In this document: piece by piece, positions 1 to 9,129 of the stretch
Layout of the letters: each line of letters opens with the position of its first letter
Numbering within the stretch: position 1 is the stretch's first letter
Source of the DNA: Myxococcales bacterium
Lineage (GTDB): Bacteria; Myxococcota_A; UBA9160; SMWR01
Reading direction: 5' to 3'
NCBI GenBank assembly: GCA_029881215.1
Contig: JAOUNA010000012.1
Span: forward strand, 1 to 33,334
Length of the DNA stretch: 33,334 nt
Made by a program: the position numbers and the translations under genes
The notes under the pieces: model-generated
Database searches by the model: none
What the model was told of the DNA's origin: nothing
The model's input: the letters and a program-made list of their open reading frames with translations, nothing else

Positions 1-2292
1 CGCGTCGAGACGATCCCGTTCAGCGCACGCGTGAAGCGCACGCTCTCCGAGACCGCCTACACGCCCTGGCGCATCTCCGACGCTCCCTTCCAGGCGCGCT
101 TCCTGCGCTGGCCCACGGCCTCGCCCGACGGCAGCCAGCTCGTCTTCCAGGCGGTCGGCAAGCTGTGGATCCAGGAGCTCCCCGACGGCAGCCCGCGGCG
201 ACTCACGTCCGAGACGTTCGCTCCGTTCGAATACGCCCCCGCCTGGTCGCCCGACGGCCGCTGGATCGCGTTCACGAGCGTGGACGCATCCCAGGCCGGA
301 CGGCTGTGGAAGGTCGCGGCCGCGGGAGGCAAGCCGGAGCCGCTCACGTCGCGGCCCGGAGAGTACTTCCACCCGGCCTGGAGCCCCGACGGCCAGTTCC
401 TGGTGATGGTGCGCGGCTCCGGCGCCACGGCGCGCGGGCGCACGCTGGTGGCGAATCCCGGGTACGAGCTGGTGCGCATTCCCGCGTCGGGCGGGGTGCC
501 GGAGCGGCTCACCGGAATTCGGGGCGTTCCCTGGGACTTCGACGTCGTCGAGCGCCTGCAGATCGCGCGGCCGTCATTCGGCCCGAAGGGTCGCGTGTTC
601 TTCACCGAGCGCGTCGCTGCCGACGATCCCGACGACGAGCAGGGGCCGGCCAGCCAGCTCGTCTCGGTGCGCCCCGATGGAAGCGACCGACGGCTCCACC
701 TGCGCTTCCCCTTTGCCGACGACGTGGTGCCCTCTCCCGACGGCAGGGCGCTCGCCTTCCAGGAGGGCGACGAGGTCTACCTCGCCCCCTTCCCCCGCAA
801 GGCGCGCAAGGGGCGCCGCGCGGATCCGCCCCTGCTGGACCGCCGGAACGCGGCGGCTCACGCGGCGCGCCTGAGCCGGGCGGGAGGCTTGTTCCCGCGC
901 TGGCACAGCGCGAAGAGCGTCGAGTTCGGCAGCGCCGATCGCTACTTCCAGTTCGACGTCGACGCGCGAACGACCCGCGCCGTCCGCCTGGATCTGCGCA
1001 TCCCGCGCTACGCGCCGCAGGGCACGATCGCCCTGCGCGGCGCCCGCATCGTCACGCTCGACGGCGACCGCGTCATCGACGCCGGCGATGTCGTCGTGGA
1101 GGGCGCGCGCATCCGCTGCGTGGGCGCTTGCGATGTCTCGAAGGCCGAGCGGATCGTCGACGCCCGGGGCAAGTTCATCATCCCCGGCTTCGTGGACATG
1201 CACGCCCACCGCCACGCAGAGCATCGGGGCTTTCCCGCGATGAAGGATGTCGAGGCGGCCGCCTACCTGGCCTACGGCGTCACCACCACGCTCGAGCCCT
1301 CCGCGTGGTCGCAGAATGTCTTCCCCGTGGCGGAGCTCATCGAGGCGGGATCCATCGTGGGTCCGCGCAGCTTCAGCACCGGTGATCCCCTGTTTCGGGG
1401 CGATTGGCTGCGCAACAACGAGATCCTCTCGCTTCGGGATGCGGAGAACGAGATCGAGCGCCAGCAATCCTGGGGTGCGGTGTCGCTGAAGGAATACCTG
1501 CAGCCCCGGCGCGAGCAGCGGCAGTGGATCACGGAGGTGGCGAGGAACAAACACCTGATGGTGACGGGGGAAGGCGGCGACCTCTTCTACGACCTGAGCC
1601 TGATCCTCGACGGGCACACGGCCTGGGAGCACCCGCTCGCCCCCATCCCCCTGCACGCGGACGTGACCCGCTTCTTCGGCGCGGCCGGCGCTGTCTACTC
1701 CCCGACGCTCGTCGTCGGAGGACCGGGCCCCTGGAACGAAGAGTTCTTCTACCAGGAGAGCGAAGTGTGGAAGGACGCGAAGCTGCGCCGCTTCGTTCCC
1801 TGGCGACAGCTGGTGCCCCACACCCGGCGGCGGCTGCTGCGGCCGCCGACGGACTACAGCTATCCGCTGCTCGCCCAGGGACTGGCGGACATCATCGCCG
1901 AGGGGGGCCACGGCGCCATCGGCTCTCACGGCCAGTTACACGGAATCGCGTCGCACTGGGAGGTGTGGATGGCGGCGTCGGCGCTGGGACCCATGGGAGC
2001 GCTCGCGCTGGCGAGCTCCGGGGGTGCCTACTTCCTCGGGGCGTCGCAGGATCTGGGCTCGATCGAAGCGGGCAAGCTCGCCGACCTGATCGTGCTGCGC
2101 TCGGACCCGCTGCTCGACATCCGCGCCACGGCGGACATCGCGTGGGTGATGAAGGGCGGCATTCTCTACGACGCGGATACGCTCGACGAGATCTGGCCGC
2201 AGCCGAGGCCGTACGGAGAGCCCCCCTGGTTCGACGCGCGGATCTACTCCTCGGACGACCGGCCCCTCGAGACCGGGGAACGGGCGGAGTAG
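1..2292 (+). CDS. TolB-type propeller / amidohydrolase fusion (5' end missing)
   Basis: Probable secreted or periplasmic metal-dependent hydrolase; substrate unknown. The frame is open from base 1 and the residues before the first internal GTG (base 31) are colinear with the rest, so the true start lies left of the window. The N-terminal third carries propeller repeats of the SPDG type (SPDGSQLVF, SPDGRWIAF, SPDGQFLVM). The C-terminal half is an amidohydrolase: a first beta-sandwich strand ALRGARIVTLDG, the metal motif DMHAHRH near base 1200, a Lys in VSLKEYLQP that could be the carbamylated bridge, GHTAWEHP, and GSHGQLHG near base 1925. The end SIEAGKLADLIVL is the usual return to the beta-sandwich. 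It ends with TAG three bases before the convergent decarboxylase gene. The hydrolase class is well supported; imidazolonepropionase-like or prolidase-like substrates are only possibilities. Confidence 0.9.
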   Translation, partial: RVETIPFSARVKRTLSETAYTPWRISDAPFQARFLRWPTASPDGSQLVFQAVGKLWIQELPDGSPRRLTSETFAPFEYAPAWSPDGRWIAFTSVDASQAGRLWKVAAAGGKPEPLTSRPGEYFHPAWSPDGQFLVMVRGSGATARGRTLVANPGYELVRIPASGGVPERLTGIRGVPWDFDVVERLQIARPSFGPKGRVFFTERVAADDPDDEQGPASQLVSVRPDGSDRRLHLRFPFADDVVPSPDGRALAFQEGDEVYLAPFPRKARKGRRADPPLLDRRNAAAHAARLSRAGGLFPRWHSAKSVEFGSADRYFQFDVDARTTRAVRLDLRIPRYAPQGTIALRGARIVTLDGDRVIDAGDVVVEGARIRCVGACDVSKAERIVDARGKFIIPGFVDMHAHRHAEHRGFPAMKDVEAAAYLAYGVTTTLEPSAWSQNVFPVAELIEAGSIVGPRSFSTGDPLFRGDWLRNNEILSLRDAENEIERQQSWGAVSLKEYLQPRREQRQWITEVARNKHLMVTGEGGDLFYDLSLILDGHTAWEHPLAPIPLHADVTRFFGAAGAVYSPTLVVGGPGPWNEEFFYQESEVWKDAKLRRFVPWRQLVPHTRRRLLRPPTDYSYPLLAQGLADIIAEGGHGAIGSHGQLHGIASHWEVWMAASALGPMGALALASSGGAYFLGASQDLGSIEAGKLADLIVLRSDPLLDIRATADIAWVMKGGILYDADTLDEIWPQPRPYGEPPWFDARIYSSDDRPLETGERAE

Positions 2293-2295
2293 CGA

Positions 2296-3741
2296 TCAGC
2301 CCTCCGCCAACACCTGGAAGCTGCGCAGCGTGCGATCCGCGGCGTAGCGCACCTGGGTGCCGTCGGCCTGGGCCTGACGCAGGCCCTCGACGGCCTCGCG
2401 GGTGATGCGCTCTCCCGGCGCGAGCACCGGGATGCCGGGCGGGTACGGCGCCACGAGCTCGGCGGACACCCGGCCGATCGCCTGCTCCGCCGGAACGGTC
2501 ACGTGGGCCGCGAAGAACGCGTCGCGCGGCGACACCACGACCTGCGGCGACACCGTCCAGGAGATCGACGGCAGCACCGGCCGCGGCGTCGAGCGCTCCC
2601 GCTCCACGGCGTCGATCACGCCGTCCACGAAGCGGTCCACCACCTCGAGGTCGTCGTTCATCGAGAGGATCGGGATGATGGTGTCGCGGTCGGCGAGCTC
2701 GACGGGCAGCCCGGCGGCGATCAGGTGGTTCTCGACCGCGAGGCCGCTGGCCCCGGTGCCGGAGACATTGATGGCGAACTTCGCGCGATCGAGGATCACC
2801 GAGCGATCGACCACGTCGTCGAGCAGCACCAGGCCGGGCACCTTGCGCAGCCGCTCGCGCGCGTGGTCGGCGAGCTTCAGCAGCTGGCCGAGCAGCCGCT
2901 CTCCTTCCCGCGCGAGCAGCGCGCGCGCTGCGTCGGCGCTCGCCGCGATGCTGCCGGACGGGCTCGTGGTCGCCGTCGCCTCGAAGGCGCGGTCGAGCCG
3001 GTCGCGGTCGATCCGCTCGGTGCGCGCCAGCACGAGGGCGGCCTGCGTGTGCGCGGGCAAGGTCTTGTGCGCGCTGGTCACCATCGCATCGGCACCGGAT
3101 TGCAGCGCGTGGCGCGGCAGCTCCGGGTGGAAGCCGAAGTACGCGCCCCAGGCCTGATCCACCACGAGCGGGATGCCGTGCGCGTGGGCAACCTCTGCGT
3201 GGCCGGCCACGTCCGAGAGCGTGCCGACGTAGGTCGGCTCGACCAGGAACACCGCGCGGGCCGCGGGATGCTCGGCGAGCGCCCGCGCGACGCGCTCGAC
3301 GGGCACGTGGGTCGGCAGACCGGTCGTCGGGTCGACCTCGGGACGCACCCAGACGGGGGTGACGCCGACCAGCACCATGCCCAGCAGCAGCGAGCGGTGC
3401 AGCGTGCGCGTGACGACCACCTCGTCCCCGGGCCGGCACAGCGCGAGGGCCAGCGTCTGGTTGCCGTGCGTGGAGCCGCCGACCGAGATGCGCCCCCAGT
3501 CCGCGCCCCAGAGCCGGGCCAGCTTCTCGTCGGCCTCTGCGAGCATGCCCGCGCGCTGCCGGATCGTGTCGACGCCGCCGTAGAGCGGAATGTCGTCGCG
3601 CACCAGCGGGCCGACGAGGTTCGTGCGCTGCTTGTGCCCCGGCGTGGTGAACGGCGCGATGTCGGTGGCCCGGAAGGCGAGCCACCCGTCGAGCAGTGGC
3701 GCGTCCTTGCGCAGGTCGAAGGGATCGTCGGGATCGCTCAT
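2296..3741 (-). CDS. Orn/Lys/Arg decarboxylase-family PLP enzyme
   Basis: A 481-residue fold-type I PLP enzyme of the short Orn/Lys/Arg decarboxylase family (the Bacillus SpeA/YaaO size class), expected to decarboxylate a basic amino acid to a polyamine precursor in the cytoplasm. Seen: the family signature TPGHK at residues 33-37, GGSTHGNQ at 88-95 for the phosphate side, Asp195 in VVDQAWG for the pyridine nitrogen, Lys226 in SAHKTLPAHTQ as the Schiff-base lysine, and the C-terminal-domain motif PPGIPVLAPGE near residue 430. The usual DEAHG at the Asp is DQAWG here, so specificity may differ. The ATG overlaps the stop of the upstream peptidase gene as ATGA, so translation is probably coupled. 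The frame stays open far upstream of this ATG, but that part is antisense-like noise inside the peptidase gene. Confidence 0.88.
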   Translation of the reverse strand: MSDPDDPFDLRKDAPLLDGWLAFRATDIAPFTTPGHKQRTNLVGPLVRDDIPLYGGVDTIRQRAGMLAEADEKLARLWGADWGRISVGGSTHGNQTLALALCRPGDEVVVTRTLHRSLLLGMVLVGVTPVWVRPEVDPTTGLPTHVPVERVARALAEHPAARAVFLVEPTYVGTLSDVAGHAEVAHAHGIPLVVDQAWGAYFGFHPELPRHALQSGADAMVTSAHKTLPAHTQAALVLARTERIDRDRLDRAFEATATTSPSGSIAASADAARALLAREGERLLGQLLKLADHARERLRKVPGLVLLDDVVDRSVILDRAKFAINVSGTGASGLAVENHLIAAGLPVELADRDTIIPILSMNDDLEVVDRFVDGVIDAVERERSTPRPVLPSISWTVSPQVVVSPRDAFFAAHVTVPAEQAIGRVSAELVAPYPPGIPVLAPGERITREAVEGLRQAQADGTQVRYAADRTLRSFQVLAEG

Positions 3742-5528
3742 GCGCGGGACCCTAGCGGGCCGACGCGCGGTCCGCCGCGGTCGGAAACGCCCGGAGCGTC
3801 GGCCGGGGTCCGGGCGGTCCCGCCGGCGCGCGCCCGTCCCATGTCGTCGAGGATCGCCTGGGGCGAGACCGGACGACCCAGAAAGTCCTCGACCACCCGC
3901 CGCGCGCTGCGCTCGAGACCGAAGCGGTACAGGCTCTCGCAGATGCGCGGGTACCAGCCCGGGTCGCCCGCACTGAAGTCGCCGTGCAGCGCGCGGGCCC
4001 GCGCGCGAAGGTCCGCGTTCAGGATGGCGCCGGCGGCGTAGTTCATCATGTAGCCGGGCGCGTCGATGAGCTGGCCGCGCACGGCCCACCACGCCAGCTC
4101 CGGGTGGGGCGCGATCCGGAAGTACGTCGCGGTGATCTCGGTCCACAGCGCGTTCGGATCGCGCTCGGGCTCGCGGTGCATGCGCACTTCGAACAGCGCC
4201 CAGGCGATGTCCATCACGATGCCCGCGTACTTCGCCGCGATGCTCTCCGCGAGCGGCACGGACGTGCCGAGGTAGCGCTGCTGCCACGCGGGCTCGTACA
4301 TCTCCAGCGTCGCGAGGTCGGCGATGCCCTCGGTGAAGATGTCGCTGTCCGGCCAGTCGGCGAACGCGGGCCGCGTGCGGATGGCGGCGATGTGGATGGC
4401 GTGCCCGGTCTCGTGCAGCAGCTCGAGCAGGTTGTCGAGCCCGCCGATCTGGTAGGCGGCGAAGACCCACGGCTCGCCGGGAATCACGCCGTCCGCTGTC
4501 AGTCGCGGTCGACGTCCGAAGTTCGTGAACGCCACCGGATCCTTGCTCGCCCGGGGCTCGAGGTCGTACTGCACGTCGAGCGCGACCGGATCGGCTCCCA
4601 GGTCGCGGTAGAAGCGGTCGTTGATCGGCCGCAGCGACGCGAGCGGAATCGCCTCCCGCAACGCCCGGTTGGCGCGGCCGGCGCGATACGCGAAGTCCCA
4701 CGGCTCGATCGGCGTGTCGGGCGTGATGTCGCGCCACGTCTGCAGCACCGACACGAGCCACGCCTCCATCGCCGCCGGCTCGACGCCGATGCCGCGCACC
4801 GACGCGCCGAGCGCTTCGCCCCGGGCCGCGAGGCGCGCGGCGTTCTTGCGGATCAGTGTCCGGTACGGACTGCGCGGCCCGTTGTCCCCGTTCACCGCCT
4901 CCCAGATCGGCGCCAACGCCCTCCACAACGCCTCGCGGCGCGCCGCGTCGTCGGTCAGCGGCAGCAGCCCGAAGACGGTCAGGCGATCCAGCGACTGCCC
5001 GTCGAACGAGAGCGCGTGCGCCGCGGCCGAGAAACAGGCGTAGATGCGCTTCGCGAGCGCTGCGGAGCCATCCGGACCGGCGGCCACGCGCTCTGCGTCG
5101 TAGCGGCAATCGGTCGCGCCCGCAGCGTCCGGCTGCGCGCCCGTCGGGGTCCGCTCCGCCGTCTCGGCGACGAGCTCCCTCGCGAGCGTCTGCCGCATCA
5201 GCGCGAGCGCCCGATCGTCCTGCGCGGAGCGCGGCGCCGCCGCGCCCGCCGCGAGCGCCCGCTGCAGCGCGCCCCGCGTCGCGTCGTAGCGCGCCAGCAG
5301 ATCGCCGAGTGCCAGACCGCTCGTCGTCTGGGTCGCGCCGCGGCTGCGCGTCACGTCGATCGCGTCGCGCAGCGCGCGCGTCTGCGCATAGAAGTCCTCG
5401 ATCGCCTGGATGGGCAGCGGACGCTCGGCCACCCCCCGCGTTCGACCGCACGCGCCGAGCGCCGCCACGGCGAGTCCGGCGGCTGCCAGGATCGCCGCGC
5501 TGCGGAGGGAGCGAGAGGCGGGGCTCAT
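3738..5528 (-). CDS. M3-like zinc metallopeptidase lipoprotein
   Basis: A 596-residue predicted lipoprotein with a gluzincin active site. The N-terminus has a basic start, a hydrophobic run and a lipobox LGAC ending at Cys27, so it should be lipid-anchored after signal peptidase II cleavage. The zinc motif HETGH lies at residues 372-376, with a candidate third ligand Glu400 in FTEGIAD; the HExGH form and the distance fit the M3 (thimet oligopeptidase/oligopeptidase F) clan. The several hundred helical residues before the motif also fit M3. The start ATG has AGGAG six bases upstream. The gene lies 51 bp behind the FAD oxidoreductase and overlaps the decarboxylase by 4 bp, so the three look like one transcript. 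A role in peptide trimming that feeds amino acids to the decarboxylase is inference. M2/M32-like families are alternatives. Confidence 0.82.
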   Translation of the reverse strand: MSPASRSLRSAAILAAAGLAVAALGACGRTRGVAERPLPIQAIEDFYAQTRALRDAIDVTRSRGATQTTSGLALGDLLARYDATRGALQRALAAGAAAPRSAQDDRALALMRQTLARELVAETAERTPTGAQPDAAGATDCRYDAERVAAGPDGSAALAKRIYACFSAAAHALSFDGQSLDRLTVFGLLPLTDDAARREALWRALAPIWEAVNGDNGPRSPYRTLIRKNAARLAARGEALGASVRGIGVEPAAMEAWLVSVLQTWRDITPDTPIEPWDFAYRAGRANRALREAIPLASLRPINDRFYRDLGADPVALDVQYDLEPRASKDPVAFTNFGRRPRLTADGVIPGEPWVFAAYQIGGLDNLLELLHETGHAIHIAAIRTRPAFADWPDSDIFTEGIADLATLEMYEPAWQQRYLGTSVPLAESIAAKYAGIVMDIAWALFEVRMHREPERDPNALWTEITATYFRIAPHPELAWWAVRGQLIDAPGYMMNYAAGAILNADLRARARALHGDFSAGDPGWYPRICESLYRFGLERSARRVVEDFLGRPVSPQAILDDMGRARAGGTARTPADAPGVSDRGGPRVGPLGSRA

Positions 5529-5579
5529 CGGCGACTCCTGCGCGCGCGAGCGGAGATCATACCCACACCCCCCGCGAGC

Positions 5580-7187
<1,608 letters not shown>

Positions 7188-7243
7188 CGCGTCCTCCGGC
7201 TCGCATCGATCCTTCCCGGCGTGCTGGAGGCCGGAGTCTAGCG

Positions 7244-7256
7244 GGGTACCGTACCC
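7244..7256. promoter_or_regulatory. Inverted repeat in divergent promoter region
   Basis: A perfect inverted repeat, GGGTAC-C-GTACCC, sits in the 112-bp gap between the divergent FAD oxidoreductase (minus) and amidohydrolase (plus) genes. Dyads of this size between divergent genes often bind a dimeric regulator, but no regulator gene is present in the window and the call rests on symmetry alone. Confidence 0.3.
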
Positions 7257-7273
7257 GGACGCAGGCGCAGCCG

Positions 7274-7289
7274 CGCGCGGCGCCGCGCG
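7274..7289. promoter_or_regulatory. 16-bp palindrome just before the amidohydrolase RBS
   Basis: CGCGCGGCGCCGCGCG is a perfect 16-bp palindrome that abuts the GGGAGGGAG ribosome-binding site of the amidohydrolase starting at 7300. In RNA it could form a stem beside the RBS. In DNA this GC-rich, such symmetry also arises by chance. Confidence 0.22.
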
Positions 7290-7299
7290 GGAGGGAGCC

Positions 7300-9102
7300 A
7301 TGAGCGAGATTCTCGACCCGGGCGCGAAGCCGGACCGCGGGGCGGCGAGGGCATCGCTTCGATCGCCGGCGCGGGGCAGCCTCGTGCTCGCGGTGCTGTG
7401 CATCACCCTGCACGCCGGGACCGCGGGCGGCTCCGCAGCCAAGCCGATCCCGCCCGCCGACCTCGTGCTGCGCGGGGGCGTGGTCGTGACCGTCGACGCC
7501 GCGCGGCCCGAGGCGCAGGCCATCGCGATCCGCGGCTACGAGATCGCGGCCGTGGGCAGCAACCGCGAGATCGACGCGCACGTCGGCCCGCAAACCCGGG
7601 TGATCGAGCTCGGAGGGCGCCTGGCCATGCCGGGCTTCATCGAGGGCCACGCCCACTACATGGACCTCGGCGAGTCCAAGATGATCCTCGACCTGACACG
7701 AGCCGAGAACTGGGATGCCATCGTGGCGATGGTGGGCGCCGCCGCGCGGCAGACGAAGCCCGGCGACTGGATCCTCGGCCGCGGCTGGCACCAGGAGAAG
7801 TGGACGGCCGTGCCCGAGCCGAACGTCGGGGGTGTGCCGCTGCACGGCCGTCTCTCGGCGGCGTCCCCCGACAATCCCGTGAGCCTCGAACACGCCAGCG
7901 GCCACGCGATATTTGCGAACGCCGCTGCGCTCGCGCGGGCCCGCATCACGGCGGGCACGCCGGACCCCCCCGGCGGCACCATCGTGCGCGACGCCGAAGG
8001 CAACCCGACCGGACTGCTGCGCGAGGCCGCGGCGGACTTGATCACCGAGCAGATCGAAGCCGCCGATGCAAAGCGCTCGCCGCAGGAGCAGGCCGAGATC
8101 GCCAGGCGCCAGATGCAGCTCGCTGCGCGGGAGGCGCTTTCGAAGGGTGTCACCTCGTTCCAGGACGCCGGCGCGAGCTTCGAGGAGATCGACCGCTACA
8201 AGCAGTGGGCAGCCGAAGGCGCGTTGCCGCTGCGCCTCTACGTGATGGTGGATTACAAGGAGAACAATCAGACGCTCGCCGGGCGGCTCGCCGACTACTG
8301 GATCGTTCCGGAAGCGAACGGCTTCCTCACGGTGCGCGCGATCAAGCGCATGGTCGACGGCGGGCTCGGCGCCCACGGCGCCTGGCTGCTCGCGCCCTAC
8401 AGCGACATGCCGGACAGCACGGGGCTGGTGATCGATCCGCCGGAGAGCATCGAGGAGACGGGCCGCATCGCGCTGCGCCACGGCTTCCAGCTCGCCACCC
8501 ACGCCATCGGCGACCGCGCCAACCGGGAGATCCTCGACGTCTACGCGCGGCTGTTCGCCGCGCACCCGGAGCAGAGGGATCTGCGCTGGCGCATCGAGCA
8601 CGCCCAGCACCTCGATCCCGCCGACGTGCCGCGCTTCGCCGAGCTCGGCGTGATCGCCGCGATGCAGGGCGTGCACGCCAGCTCGGACGGCCCCTGGATG
8701 CCGCAGCGACTCGGCGAGCCGCGCACCGGCCGCATCTCCTACGTGTGGCGCAGCCTGCTCGACGCCGGCGCGATCGTCACGAACGGCACCGACGCGCCGG
8801 TGGAAGACGTGGACCCCATCGCGAGCTTCTACGCGTCGGTGACGCGCATCATGGCGAGCGGCGCGGCCTTCCATCCGGAGCAGGCGATGACGCGAGCGGA
8901 GGCGCTGCGCGCCTACACCCTCGACAACGCCTACGCCGCCTTCGAGGAGCACCTCAAGGGCTCGATCACCCCGGGCAAGCTCGCCGACATCACCGTGCTG
9001 TCGAAGAACATCCTGACGATTCCGGAGGACGAGATTCCCACGGCGCGCGTGGTCTACACCATCGTGGGCGGGAGGATCGCGTTCTCGCGAGATGCGCAGT
9101 AG
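7300..9102 (+). CDS. Amidohydrolase family 3 (YtcJ-like), exported
   Basis: A 600-residue metal-dependent hydrolase of the amidohydrolase-3 (YtcJ-like) group; substrate unknown, amide or N-acyl bond hydrolysis expected. Residues 26-47 form a hydrophobic stretch after a long N-region, which suggests Sec export or an N-terminal anchor. The metal motif GHAH is at 116-119, preceded by the sandwich strand LVLRGGVVVTVD. Later family landmarks are THAIGDRAN, RIEHAQH and NGTDAPVEDVDP with the catalytic-metal Asp. It ends with the strand-return SITPGKLADITVLS. The ATG has a strong GGGAGGGAG. The gene is transcribed alone between a divergent oxidoreductase and a convergent CehA-type hydrolase 27 bp downstream. 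Family assignment is firm; export is likely but not certain because the N-region is unusually long. Confidence 0.9.
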   Translation: MSEILDPGAKPDRGAARASLRSPARGSLVLAVLCITLHAGTAGGSAAKPIPPADLVLRGGVVVTVDAARPEAQAIAIRGYEIAAVGSNREIDAHVGPQTRVIELGGRLAMPGFIEGHAHYMDLGESKMILDLTRAENWDAIVAMVGAAARQTKPGDWILGRGWHQEKWTAVPEPNVGGVPLHGRLSAASPDNPVSLEHASGHAIFANAAALARARITAGTPDPPGGTIVRDAEGNPTGLLREAAADLITEQIEAADAKRSPQEQAEIARRQMQLAAREALSKGVTSFQDAGASFEEIDRYKQWAAEGALPLRLYVMVDYKENNQTLAGRLADYWIVPEANGFLTVRAIKRMVDGGLGAHGAWLLAPYSDMPDSTGLVIDPPESIEETGRIALRHGFQLATHAIGDRANREILDVYARLFAAHPEQRDLRWRIEHAQHLDPADVPRFAELGVIAAMQGVHASSDGPWMPQRLGEPRTGRISYVWRSLLDAGAIVTNGTDAPVEDVDPIASFYASVTRIMASGAAFHPEQAMTRAEALRAYTLDNAYAAFEEHLKGSITPGKLADITVLSKNILTIPEDEIPTARVVYTIVGGRIAFSRDAQ

Positions 9103-9129
9103 ACCGCTCGCCGGCCCCCGCCGCCGGAG

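Noticed and set aside
2296-5451. A 1051-codon minus-strand frame that would join the decarboxylase to sequence upstream
   Set aside because: Only the part from ATG 3741 is homologous to anything. The upstream part lies inside the M3-like peptidase gene in another frame.
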